Assembly (NCBI GenBank): GCA_026388365.1
Contig: JAPLJW010000140.1
Coordinates: forward strand, 1-12,012
Direction of reading: 5' to 3'
Length of the DNA stretch: 12,012 nucleotides
Origin: Deltaproteobacteria bacterium
Lineage (GTDB): Bacteria > Desulfobacterota > Syntrophia > Syntrophales > UBA5619
Position 1 is the first letter of the stretch; each line of letters begins with the position of its first letter. The position numbers were made by a program, and so were the translations under genes. Below, one piece after another: positions 1 to 6,072 of this stretch. Below the pieces are notes generated by a model that saw nothing but the letters and a program-made list of their open reading frames with translations, was not told the origin of the DNA and made no database searches.

Positions 1-1
1 G

Positions 2-220
2 AACGAACTTCGGGATCTCGCGAAACGGATCGAAAACTTCCTCGTCTTCGAGATGAGCACCGGTCAGATGGTGGAAGACGTGCGTCTCGCCCTCCAGGGG
101 CGCGCCCGAATTGGTTTCCACGGGCGCCCCGGCGGCGTGGTGCCGACCCCCGTGGAACTGGCCAACGTCGTCATGCGCCAGTATGACCGCAAAGAAGGGA
201 TCATCGATCCCATTACGTAG
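2..220 (+). CDS. 2-oxoacid:ferredoxin oxidoreductase alpha subunit, C-terminal end (partial)
   Basis: This open frame enters from the left edge and gives 72 residues before TAG. It reads ...FLVFEMSTGQMVEDVRLAL, then GFHGRPGGVVPTPVELANVV. That is the C-terminal pattern of VorB/KorA-type alpha subunits: an E-M-x-x-G-Q-M strand, a G-R-x-G-G-x-x-P-T-P turn, and a last helix. The enzyme oxidatively decarboxylates a 2-oxoacid to acyl-CoA and reduces ferredoxin in the cytoplasm. The next two genes encode the beta and gamma subunits, which supports the assignment. The substrate (branched-chain 2-oxoacid, 2-oxoglutarate or arylpyruvate) cannot be read from this fragment. A VorB-like assignment is my best guess because the beta and gamma subunits are separate short genes. 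The N-terminal part lies outside the window. Confidence 0.85.
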   Translation, partial: NELRDLAKRIENFLVFEMSTGQMVEDVRLALQGRARIGFHGRPGGVVPTPVELANVVMRQYDRKEGIIDPIT

Positions 221-278
221 TCTTGCCGGTTCGCCATTCCGGTCAGACGGCAATAACTTGAAATAGCAAGGGATTTTA

Positions 279-1052
279 ATGAAGAAGAAGGTTTTTGGCA
301 GACCCAAGAGCATGAAAAAGAACATCTTTCACTACTGTGCGGGATGCGGTCACAGCATCGCCCACCGGCTGATCGCCGAGGTGATCGATGAGCTGGACAT
401 CCGCGGCATCACCATCGGCATTCCGCCGGCGGGATGCGCTGTTCTGGCCTACAACTATTTCGATGTCTACATGATCGAGGCCCAGCACGGCCGGGGACCG
501 GCGACGGCGACCGGAATCAAGCGGGCGCTTCCGGACCGCGTCGTCTTTTCCTACCAGGGAGACGGCGACCTTGCCGCCATCGGCATCGCGGAGAGTTTCC
601 ACGCGGCCAACCGGGGGGCAAACATCACCGTCATCTTCATCAACAACGCCGTTTACGGCATGACCGGCGGGCAGATGGCCCCTACCTCGATGCTGGGACA
701 GAAGACGACGACCTCGTCGACCGGAAGAAAACCGCTTCTGGACGGTCACCCCGTCCGGGTCTCCGAGCTCTTTTCGCAGCTTCCGGGGACGGCCTACATC
801 GAACGGTGCACGGTCAATTCGCCGGCGGCCATCCTCAAGGCAAAAAAATCGATCCGCAAGGCATTCCAGTACCAGATCGACGGTCAGGGTTTTTCGCTCG
901 TCGAGATCCTTTCTCCCTGCCCCACCAACTGGAAGATGACGGCAATCGAATCCTGCCGGTGGATCGACGAGGTGATGAGCAAGGAGTTTCCCCTTGGCGT
1001 CCTGAAGGACGTCCCGGCGGCAGAACAGAAGAAGGGGGATGAAAAGCCATGA
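279..1052 (+). CDS. 2-oxoacid:ferredoxin oxidoreductase, beta (thiamine-diphosphate-binding) subunit
   Basis: The 257-residue product is the TPP-binding catalytic subunit of a VOR/KOR-type 2-oxoacid:ferredoxin oxidoreductase. Visible landmarks are YCAGCGH at residues 19-25 (usually CPGCGH in the family), G-I-P-P-A-G-C near 47-53, the TPP/Mg motif GDGD at 94-97 with partner asparagines at 122-123, and NAVYGMTGGQMAPTS at 123-137. A C-terminal SPCPTNW motif is typical of short beta subunits. The length of about 250 residues is normal for this type. The start ATG has an AAGGGA element about 8 nt upstream; Met12 is an alternative but has a poorer ribosome site. The gene follows the alpha subunit by 58 bp and overlaps the gamma subunit by 4 bp (ATGA), so translational coupling is likely. 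Substrate specificity is not determined by the sequence. Confidence 0.93.
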   Translation: MKKKVFGRPKSMKKNIFHYCAGCGHSIAHRLIAEVIDELDIRGITIGIPPAGCAVLAYNYFDVYMIEAQHGRGPATATGIKRALPDRVVFSYQGDGDLAAIGIAESFHAANRGANITVIFINNAVYGMTGGQMAPTSMLGQKTTTSSTGRKPLLDGHPVRVSELFSQLPGTAYIERCTVNSPAAILKAKKSIRKAFQYQIDGQGFSLVEILSPCPTNWKMTAIESCRWIDEVMSKEFPLGVLKDVPAAEQKKGDEKP

Positions 1053-1585
1053 TGGTCAAAACCATATTCGCCGGCTTCGGCGGGCAGGGGGTGCTCATGA
1101 TGGGCTACGCCCTGGCCCACGGCGCGATGAGCGCCGGTTATAACGTCACCTTTCTGCCTGCTTACGGCGCAGAGGTCCGGGGGGGAACCGCCAACTGCAC
1201 CGTCGCCGTATCGGATGACGAGATTGCCTCGCCCATCGCCTCGGAGCCGGACAACGTCGTCGTTCTGAACACCCCTTCGCTCTCCTCGTTTCAGAACCGT
1301 GTCGCCGCCGGCGGCTCGCTGTTTTTGAATTCCTCGATCATCGCCGTCGAATCTTCGCGCCACGATGTCCGGATCTTCAAGATCCCCTCCTCGGAAATGG
1401 CGGAAAAGCTGGGAAATTCAAGAACGGCCAACACGGTGATGATGGGCGCTTTCCTGAAAATGACCGGCCTGGTGTCGTCCGACATTTTCTTAAGCAGCAT
1501 GGAAACGGTCATGGGAAGCAAAAAGAAATCAGTCATCGAGCTCAACCACAAGGCCTTTGCGGCCGGGTATGAATTTCTGAAATAA
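1049..1585 (+). CDS. 2-oxoacid:ferredoxin oxidoreductase, gamma subunit
   Basis: The 178-residue product is the gamma (POR/KOR gamma-domain) subunit. Its N-terminus has the glycine-rich GFGGQGV motif at about residues 9-15, and YGAEVRGG follows near 39-46; both are hallmarks of the family. The length is normal. The gene overlaps the stop of the beta subunit by 4 bp and has a GAAGGGGG ribosome site about 10 nt before the first of two adjacent ATG codons. Met2 is therefore an equally possible start. With alpha and beta it forms the cytoplasmic enzyme that passes electrons from 2-oxoacid oxidation to ferredoxin. A ferredoxin-like delta subunit is not in the window and may lie upstream of alpha. 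Confidence 0.92.
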   Translation: MMVKTIFAGFGGQGVLMMGYALAHGAMSAGYNVTFLPAYGAEVRGGTANCTVAVSDDEIASPIASEPDNVVVLNTPSLSSFQNRVAAGGSLFLNSSIIAVESSRHDVRIFKIPSSEMAEKLGNSRTANTVMMGAFLKMTGLVSSDIFLSSMETVMGSKKKSVIELNHKAFAAGYEFLK

Positions 1586-1632
1586 CCGGATCAGGTTGCG
1601 GCAACGATCCTGTTTTAAGGAGTCCGTCGAAC

Positions 1633-2061
1633 ATGGCAGTCAAACAAATCTCCGTCACCCTGGGCAACGTCCCGGGAACCCTTTCCCGGCTGACGAACAT
1701 CCTCGACAAGGAGGACATCACGGCCAAGGCCCTGCTCGCCGCCAGCGCCGCGGAAAACAGCACGGTGCGGATGGTGGTCAACGACCCGGAAAGGGCGGCG
1801 GCGATCCTGGAGAGCTTCCGTTTCAATTACGAGGTTACACCGGTCCTCGCCGCCGAAGTGCCGCTTCATCCCGGCGGGATGAACGCCATCCTCAATCCCC
1901 TCAACAAGGCGGAGATCAACATCCTCTACCTCTATACCACGATCAACCGCATCGGAAAGGAGACGATCGTCATCCTCGGTGTGGACAAGCTCGACGAGGC
2001 GCGGGAGGTCCTCCGGCGGAACTGGATCCACCTGATCGAGGATGAGATCTATTCCCTCTAA
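1633..2061 (+). CDS. Tandem ACT-domain protein
   Basis: The 142-residue protein appears to consist of two ACT (small-molecule-binding) domains and nothing else. The first covers roughly residues 3-68, starting KQISVTLGNVPGTLSRLTNIL, where G-x-x-P-G-x-L is the ligand-loop motif. The second covers roughly 70-142, containing HPGGMNAILNPLNKAEINI. ACT domains typically bind amino acids and control enzymes or transcription. There is no catalytic or DNA-binding domain. The start is well supported by AAGGAG at 1617-1622, 10 nt before ATG. It lies 47 bp after the oxidoreductase gamma gene on the same strand, so it is probably co-transcribed. By position I infer that it senses the amino acid whose 2-oxoacid the enzyme handles; the ligand is not visible from sequence. 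Confidence 0.88.
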   Translation: MAVKQISVTLGNVPGTLSRLTNILDKEDITAKALLAASAAENSTVRMVVNDPERAAAILESFRFNYEVTPVLAAEVPLHPGGMNAILNPLNKAEINILYLYTTINRIGKETIVILGVDKLDEAREVLRRNWIHLIEDEIYSL

Positions 2062-2097
2062 GGAATGGACGCCGGCGGCCCCGGGTCCTTTACAGAA

Positions 2098-2505
2098 ATG
2101 ATCATTTCACCAGAGAAAGATTCGGCGCTCCGGGAACGGATGGAACTCCTCGGCGTCCGGGAGGAGGAGCTCCGCGAAACCTTCATCCGTTCCTCCGGTC
2201 CCGGGGGTCAGAAAATCAACAAGACCTCCTCGTGCGTCTTTCTCGTCCATCTGCCGACGGGTCTCTCCGTAAAATGCCAGCAGGAGCGTTCCCAGGCGTT
2301 GAACCGCTTTCTCGCCCGCCGCCTTCTCCTCGACCGGATCGAGCGGCTCCGGACGGGCCTCGTCAGCGCCGAGAGGATGCGGGTCGAAAAGATCAGACGG
2401 CAGAAAAGGCGTCGTTCGCGGCGGGCCCAGGAGAAGACCTTGGAGGCAAAGCACCTCCAGTCCGAAAAGAAATCCCTACGAACCCGGGTCGGCCCGGAGG
2501 AGTAG
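2098..2505 (+). CDS. RF-1 domain (GGQ) peptide chain release factor-like protein
   Basis: The protein is a stand-alone class I release-factor catalytic domain. It contains SSGPGGQKINKTSS, whose GGQ triplet promotes peptidyl-tRNA hydrolysis at the ribosome, followed by CQQERSQALNRFLARR. The C-terminal tail is highly basic (RRQKRRRSRR and beyond), as in ArfB/YaeJ and mitochondrial MTRFR-like rescue factors, where the tail sits in the mRNA channel. No codon-recognition domain is present, so it is not RF1 or RF2. I chose the start at 2098 because MIISPEKDSALRERM matches how this family usually begins. A longer frame starts at 2065, but there AGGA abuts the ATG with no spacer. Neither start has a good ribosome site. 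It lies just after the ACT gene on the same strand. A role in rescue of stalled ribosomes is inferred from the family. Confidence 0.85.
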   Translation: MIISPEKDSALRERMELLGVREEELRETFIRSSGPGGQKINKTSSCVFLVHLPTGLSVKCQQERSQALNRFLARRLLLDRIERLRTGLVSAERMRVEKIRRQKRRRSRRAQEKTLEAKHLQSEKKSLRTRVGPEE

Positions 2506-2609
2506 CGATCCCCAAAACCGCCCGGATATCCAGCATCGTCGACTCGGCGCGAACATCATCAACGGGAAGCCAACCGCCTTCTGTTTTTTGGGTTCATATG
2601 GATGCCGCT

Positions 2610-2732
2610 TTACAAAAGCACCTTGCAGTTGATGTTCAGGGCCTTTCCCTGGCGCTTCGCCATTTCCTTGCCACCGGGACGCTCGCCGTTCTCCATGATG
2701 GAAATATGGCGTTGCGGGATGCCGATCCTGTC
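2610..2732 (-). pseudogene. Remnant of an XRE-family (Cro/CI-type) helix-turn-helix regulator, C-terminal 40 codons
   Basis: Reading the minus strand immediately after the HU stop codon gives about 40 codons ending in TAA. The peptide includes GIPQRHISIMENGERP and then GKEMAKRQGKALNINCKVLL. This matches the second half of HTH_3/XRE domains of antitoxin-like regulators, where the usual form is roughly G-I-P-Q-x-H-I-S-x-M-E-N-G-x-R-P-x-G-K-x-x-A-K-x-L-x-x-A-L. The first helices are missing and an in-frame TAG (2733-2735) blocks the frame, with the HU TGA two codons earlier. No start codon or ribosome site serves it, except a possible internal ATG at the M of MENG. I read it as a decayed fragment left by a deletion that joined it to the HU 3' end. 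The plus-strand and other minus-strand frames here look like noise. The resemblance is judged by eye. Confidence 0.65.
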
Positions 2733-2738
2733 CTACCA

Positions 2739-3029
2739 TCATTTGGATCCCTTCCGGCCGTTCACACGCTCTTTCAATTCCTTCCCCGCCTTGAAATGGG
2801 GCAACTTCTTCGATCCGACCTGGACACGCCGGCCGGTCTTCGGGTTTTTTCCCAGGTAGGGAGAATAATCGCGGACCGTGAAGCTGCCAAACCCCCGGAT
2901 CTCAACCCGTCCCCCCTCCCGGAGGGCGTTCGTAAATCCGTCGAACACCCCATTGATAATGTCAAACGCATCTTTCCCGCTGAGTTGTTCCTTTTCGGAC
3001 AGTTGTGCCATCAAATCGGATTTCTTCAT
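2739..3029 (-). CDS. HU/IHF-family DNA-binding protein
   Basis: This 96-residue histone-like protein would bend and bind DNA as a dimer. It begins MKKSDLMAQLSEKEQLSGKDA, carries VEIRGFGSFTVRDY in the beta region, and has the DNA-intercalating arm motif GKNPKTGRRVQV with the conserved proline. It ends in FKAGKELKERV followed by a short basic tail NGRKGSK. Overall pattern (RGFGSF, long basic arm, FKAGKELKERV) is closer to IHF-beta-like members than to HU-alpha, but subtype cannot be fixed. The start has AGGAG about 9 nt upstream. It follows the PspC gene by 12 bp on the same strand, so the two likely share a transcript. Its stop is followed within six bases by the XRE remnant. Confidence 0.93.
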   Translation of the reverse strand: MKKSDLMAQLSEKEQLSGKDAFDIINGVFDGFTNALREGGRVEIRGFGSFTVRDYSPYLGKNPKTGRRVQVGSKKLPHFKAGKELKERVNGRKGSK

Positions 3030-3041
3030 AATGGTCTGCTC

Positions 3042-3242
3042 CTACAGTTCTTTCGGCATGAACACCCACAACAGGACGTAGACGAGCAATCCCGTGCCGA
3101 AGCAAAAAAAGAGTAATGAAAATATCACCCTCCAGGTCCAGGAGGGGACCGGGGTATGCTTCCCCAGCCCTCCGCAGACACCCCCGATCCACCGGTCATC
3201 CTTCGCTTTGGATAACGTCCGCAACCAGTTCTGCCCGGCCAT
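3042..3242 (-). CDS. PspC-domain small membrane protein
   Basis: The 66-residue product matches the PspC domain: a conserved RWIGGVCGGLGKHTPVPSWTWR segment at residues 17-38, then one hydrophobic membrane span at about 40-61, ending LLWVFMPKEL. In enterobacteria PspC is an inner-membrane component of the phage-shock response. Stand-alone PspC-domain proteins like this are widespread and their roles are mostly untested. The start is strongly supported by AAGGAGG a few bases before ATG. It is the first gene of a two-gene unit with the HU-family gene downstream. No pspA, pspB or pspF neighbour is seen. Confidence 0.87.
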   Translation of the reverse strand: MAGQNWLRTLSKAKDDRWIGGVCGGLGKHTPVPSWTWRVIFSLLFFCFGTGLLVYVLLWVFMPKEL

Positions 3243-3285
3243 ATCCCCTCCTTTTTACGATCCGTCGCAATGTTCCCGGAGCCGC

Positions 3286-3297
3286 CCGTCATGACGG
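3286..3297. promoter_or_regulatory. 12-bp perfect palindrome in the pspC leader
   Basis: CCGTCATGACGG is an exact palindrome. It lies between the candidate minus-strand promoter and the pspC ribosome site. It could be an operator or a small hairpin in the leader. Nearby, TCCGG (3318-3322) and CCGGA (3331-3335) form another short inverted repeat. No regulator family can be assigned. The rest of 3243-3520 shows no gene on either strand. Confidence 0.35.
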
Positions 3298-3341
3298 CGC
3301 ATGGCTTCATGTCCTATTCCGGTCGAAGATCCGGATTCCCT

Positions 3342-3369
3342 TTTATACGTAAAGATTCGCCCCTGCAAA
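3342..3369 (-). promoter_or_regulatory. Candidate promoter for the pspC-HU gene pair
   Basis: On the minus strand a TTTGCA hexamer (3364-3369) and a TATAAA hexamer (3342-3347) are separated by 16 bp. They lie about 100 bp upstream of the PspC start and give a leader of roughly 90 nt. The -10-like element is good and the -35-like element is moderate. This is a pattern match only; no transcription start is known. Confidence 0.35.
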
Positions 3370-3521
3370 CTATTTTCATGCCTCCCCGAGATTTTCGAAG
3401 GGAAAAGCCGCGGAGAAATTTCGGCGAAGGAATACCGCGTGGCCGGGCGGCAAGCGGACTCCTCCCGCCGGCGCTTAAAAAGTGATGGAATTTTGTATGA
3501 AAAAATGGTATCATAATCCTT

Positions 3522-3539
3522 ACGTTCTTGATCGAACGT
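3522..3539 (+). promoter_or_regulatory. ctpA: Inverted repeat in the ctpA leader, with candidate -10 region just upstream
   Basis: ACGTTC and GAACGT flank a six-base loop TTGATC, a perfect 6-bp inverted repeat 24 bp before the ctpA start. The AT-rich stretch TATCATAAT (3509-3517) just upstream is a plausible -10 region, which would place the repeat at or near the 5' end of the message. A GGAATTT element at 3487-3493 lies about 17 bases before TCATAA and weakly resembles the extracytoplasmic sigma-E -35 pattern. No good housekeeping -35 is seen. The repeat is exact; its function is conjecture. Confidence 0.35.
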
Positions 3540-3563
3540 GATTCGACTGGGGAGGAACCATTA

Positions 3564-4877
3564 ATGAACGCTTTCTTCGGCAAGAGGACCATCGTCCTGC
3601 TCGTCTTTCTGATGCTGCTCATGCTCGGCCCCTACGGCGACAGCCGCGTCTCTGCCATCGACCGCAGCACATACAAGAGCCTCAAGACCTTCAGCGAAGT
3701 TCTGGACATGGTGGAGAAGAACTATGTGGAGCCGGTGGAGACGGACAAACTCCTGCAGGGGGCAATCAACGGGATGATCAAATCCCTCGATCCCCACAGC
3801 AGCTTCATGACGGCGGAGATGTACAAGGAGCTGGAGGTGGACACCCGCGGGACCTTTGGCGGAATCGGGATTGAGATCACGATCCTCAAGGATGTGCTCA
3901 CCGTCGTTTCTCCGATCGAGGACACCCCCGCCTACAATGCCGGGGTCAAGTCGGGCGACCAGATCATCAAGATCGACGGCAAGTCGACCAAGGACATTAC
4001 CATCATGGATGCCGTCAAACAGCTCCGGGGACCCAAGGACACAAAGGTGACCATCACAATCCTGCGCGAGGGGTTGGCCAAACCGAAAGAGTTCGAGATC
4101 ACCCGCAGCACCATCAACATCCGGAGCATCAAGTCGAAGGTCTATGACGACCACATCGGCTATATCCGGATCTCGTCCTTTCAGGAACGGACGGGCGACG
4201 ACCTGAAAAAGGCCCTCCGGGAGATCGAGGCGAAGGCACGTCCCCTGATGGGGATCGTCCTGGACATGAGGAACAATCCCGGGGGACTGCTCAACCAGTC
4301 CGTGGAGGTGTCGGACGCCTTCCTGAAGTCGGGGATCATCGTCTCCACGCGAGGTCGGTCCAAGAGCATGGAGAGCAAGGCCGAAGCGAAGGACGATGGG
4401 GATGAGCCGACCTGCCCGATGGTCGTGCTGGTCAATGAAGGAACGGCCAGCGCCGCGGAAATCGTCTCCGGCGCCCTGCAGGATAACGGGCGGGTGGTGA
4501 TCCTCGGAACCCAGACCTTCGGCAAGGGCTCCGTGCAGACGGTCATCCCCCTGGAAGATGGCGCAGCCCTGAAACTGACGACAGCCAAATACTATACCCC
4601 CAAGGGTCGCTCCATCCAGGCGGAGGGGATCACACCCGACATCGTTGTGAAACTGATCCGGCCGCCGGAAGAAAAAGCGGAAGAAAAGACAAATGCCCCG
4701 AACCACATGCTCCGGGAGAAGGACCTGAAAGGCCATATCAAATCACCGACGGAGAACGATGTCAAAGTGGACGATGCGAAGAAGGAGACGGACAATCTGG
4801 ACCAAGACAACCAGTTGAAGAATGCGATCGACATCCTCAAGAGCTGGGATATTCTAAAAAAGAACATGAAGGGGTGA
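3564..4877 (+). CDS. ctpA: S41-family C-terminal processing peptidase (CtpA/Prc type)
   Basis: The 437-residue protein is a periplasmic carboxyl-terminal processing serine protease that trims or degrades envelope proteins. It has an N-terminal hydrophobic signal segment (about residues 8-22), a helical region with SLDPHSSFMT near 74-83, a PDZ domain at about 95-180, and an S41 catalytic domain to about residue 360. The NEGTASAAE motif places the nucleophile at Ser296 and FGKGSVQ places the general base at Lys321. RNNPGG at 236-241 is also conserved. The tail beyond 365 is long, charged and lysine/glutamate-rich. I chose ATG at 3564 because GGGGAGG lies about 8 nt upstream and the signal sequence begins there; an upstream TTG at 3528 would add 12 residues without a ribosome site. 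It heads the envelope gene cluster and is normally found beside yibQ, as here. Confidence 0.95.
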   Translation: MNAFFGKRTIVLLVFLMLLMLGPYGDSRVSAIDRSTYKSLKTFSEVLDMVEKNYVEPVETDKLLQGAINGMIKSLDPHSSFMTAEMYKELEVDTRGTFGGIGIEITILKDVLTVVSPIEDTPAYNAGVKSGDQIIKIDGKSTKDITIMDAVKQLRGPKDTKVTITILREGLAKPKEFEITRSTINIRSIKSKVYDDHIGYIRISSFQERTGDDLKKALREIEAKARPLMGIVLDMRNNPGGLLNQSVEVSDAFLKSGIIVSTRGRSKSMESKAEAKDDGDEPTCPMVVLVNEGTASAAEIVSGALQDNGRVVILGTQTFGKGSVQTVIPLEDGAALKLTTAKYYTPKGRSIQAEGITPDIVVKLIRPPEEKAEEKTNAPNHMLREKDLKGHIKSPTENDVKVDDAKKETDNLDQDNQLKNAIDILKSWDILKKNMKG

Positions 4878-4911
4878 ACGGCGCCGGAAAAAGGGGAATG
4901 AAACAGGTTTT

Positions 4912-4930
4912 TAGCAGGGTGTTGGAAAAC
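4912..4930 (+). repeat. Diverged extra copy of the inverted-repeat element terminus
   Basis: TAGCAGGGTGTTGGAAAAC matches the reverse complement of the right end of the 4951-5091 element (5078-5096, TAACAGGCTGTTGAAAAAC) at 16 of 19 positions. It lies 21 bp outside the left end of that element and in the same orientation as the left terminus. It may be the remains of a second element or of a tandem insertion. The match is short, so chance cannot be excluded. Confidence 0.45.
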
Positions 4931-4950
4931 ATCCGGATGGGGAGGGGCCT

Positions 4951-5091
4951 GGCTGTTGAAAAACGCCCAGATGCAAGGCGCGCAAAAACCGAAGAGCGAG
5001 GCGTATATGGAAATACGTCGAGCACGCCTGCCTCGGCGAAAGCCGGGGAGGTTTGCAGCGCAACGCAGCAGATGAGCGTTTTTCAACAGCC
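4951..5091. repeat. 141-bp MITE-like element with 16-bp perfect terminal inverted repeats
   Basis: GGCTGTTGAAAAACGC at 4951-4966 is repeated exactly in inverted orientation at 5076-5091. The similarity continues inward in an interrupted way: GCGC-GCAAA-CC on the left (about 4978-4993) pairs with GG-TTTGC-GCGC on the right (about 5049-5062). A central palindromic stretch contains GGCGTAT and ATACG. The unit could fold into one long imperfect hairpin in DNA or RNA. It encodes no protein; a minus-strand frame running through it gives the KNAHLLRCAANL-type translation I associate with such repeats in deltaproteobacterial genomes. It occupies most of the 226-bp gap between ctpA and yibQ and ends 12 bp before the yibQ GTG start. 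A non-autonomous mobile element or a REP-like dispersed repeat is the likely identity; which transposase family moves it is unknown. Confidence 0.7.
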
Positions 5092-5103
5092 TGTTAGAGA
5101 GAC

Positions 5104-6072
5104 GTGAAACGATTTCCAATCTTGGCGGTGATCATTGCCGCCGCCCTTATCGCGGCGGTTGTCCTTTTTCTGGAAAGGGTTGAACAGCGGCCGGATGGTT
5201 CAGGCGCCCGGAGAGGTTTCGGCAAGGAAACGCTGAAAAAGGCGTCCACGAGGAAACCGCCGAGACCGGGGCTGGAACCGGCGCTGCCGGGAACCGCGTA
5301 CAGGGGTCGTTCGGTCGCCATCATCATCGACGACATCGGCTTCGATCTGCGGATCGTTGAGAAACTGTCCGAGATCCCGGCTCCCATCGCATTCGCCGTT
5401 CTCCCTTATACCCCCCATGCCGTGGAGGCGGCCAAACTTTTCCACGCGGCCGGAAAGGAGATCCTCCTCCACCTGCCGATGGAACCACACGCCTACCCCG
5501 GGGGATCACCGGGCGCAGGGGCGCTGATGGCCGATATGGACGCGGGAGAAATCCGGAGACAGCTCCGCGAGGATCTGGCGGCGGTCCCTTTCGTTTCGGG
5601 GGTGAACAACCATATGGGTTCGCGCTTCATGGAGGACGAGGCGCGGCTCGCCATCGTCATGGAGGAGCTGCGGGTCAAGGATCTTTTTTTCGTGGACAGC
5701 AGGACCACCGCCGATTCGCGGGGAAGGGAGTCGGCCGGACGGGCGCGCGTCCGGTTCGCCGCAAGGGACGTCTTTATCGACGATGCTCCGGGGTATGCCG
5801 CCGCCCTGGAAAATCTGACCGGCGCACTCCGGCAGGGACAAAGAAACGGCGCACCGGTTTTGATGATCGGCCATCCCCATATGGAAACGGTGCGGGCGAT
5901 CCTTGATGTCCTGCCATTCTGGCAGAAGGAAGGCGTCAAGGTGATCCCCGTCTCAGCCTGTCTTCGAATCTCCGGTGGCGCGGGAAAGCAGGGTCCGTTC
6001 GTAATAAACAGGCAGAACGATGAATCTGCATCCGAAAGGAAAACGTTAAATGAGCCGGATATTGCTCCGTAA
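5104..6072 (+). CDS. YibQ-type divergent polysaccharide deacetylase family protein
   Basis: The 322-residue product has an N-terminal membrane anchor or signal segment (about residues 4-23), a proline- and charge-rich linker to about 68, and a divergent polysaccharide deacetylase (NodB-like) domain at about 70-290. Conserved landmarks are VAIIIDDIGFD at 71-81 with its acidic pair, LHLPMEP at 122-128, GVNNHMGSRFMED at 166-178, FFVDSRTTADS at 195-205 and GHPHMETV at 256-263. The domain is usually found beside ctpA and the EnvC peptidase and is thought to act in peptidoglycan or division-linked envelope work; its enzymatic activity is not established. The start is GTG with a weak AGAGAG ribosome site located just outside the inverted-repeat element. 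The 3' end overlaps the next gene by 23 bp. Confidence 0.87.
   Translation: MKRFPILAVIIAAALIAAVVLFLERVEQRPDGSGARRGFGKETLKKASTRKPPRPGLEPALPGTAYRGRSVAIIIDDIGFDLRIVEKLSEIPAPIAFAVLPYTPHAVEAAKLFHAAGKEILLHLPMEPHAYPGGSPGAGALMADMDAGEIRRQLREDLAAVPFVSGVNNHMGSRFMEDEARLAIVMEELRVKDLFFVDSRTTADSRGRESAGRARVRFAARDVFIDDAPGYAAALENLTGALRQGQRNGAPVLMIGHPHMETVRAILDVLPFWQKEGVKVIPVSACLRISGGAGKQGPFVINRQNDESASERKTLNEPDIAP

Noticed and set aside
2065..2097. Upstream start for the release-factor-like gene
   Set aside because: AGGA directly abuts the ATG and the added residues DAGGPGSFTE do not look like family sequence. Kept only as an alternative.
2550..2595. Possible intrinsic terminator after the release-factor-like gene (GAAG/CTTC stem then T6)
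   Set aside because: The stem is only 4 bp with an 8-base loop of no further pairing, so the T-run is probably chance; not listed as a terminator.
3561..4736. Long minus-strand open frame antisense to ctpA (391 codons)
   Set aside because: It mirrors the ctpA coding frame with high-GC third-position bias, gives a low-complexity G/D/H/R-rich product without recognisable domains, and ctpA itself has intact catalytic motifs.
4592..5119. Minus-strand open frame through the inverted-repeat element
   Set aside because: It arises from the repeat plus antisense ctpA sequence. Translations of this kind (KNAHLLRCAANL) recur wherever such repeats occur and are not real proteins.
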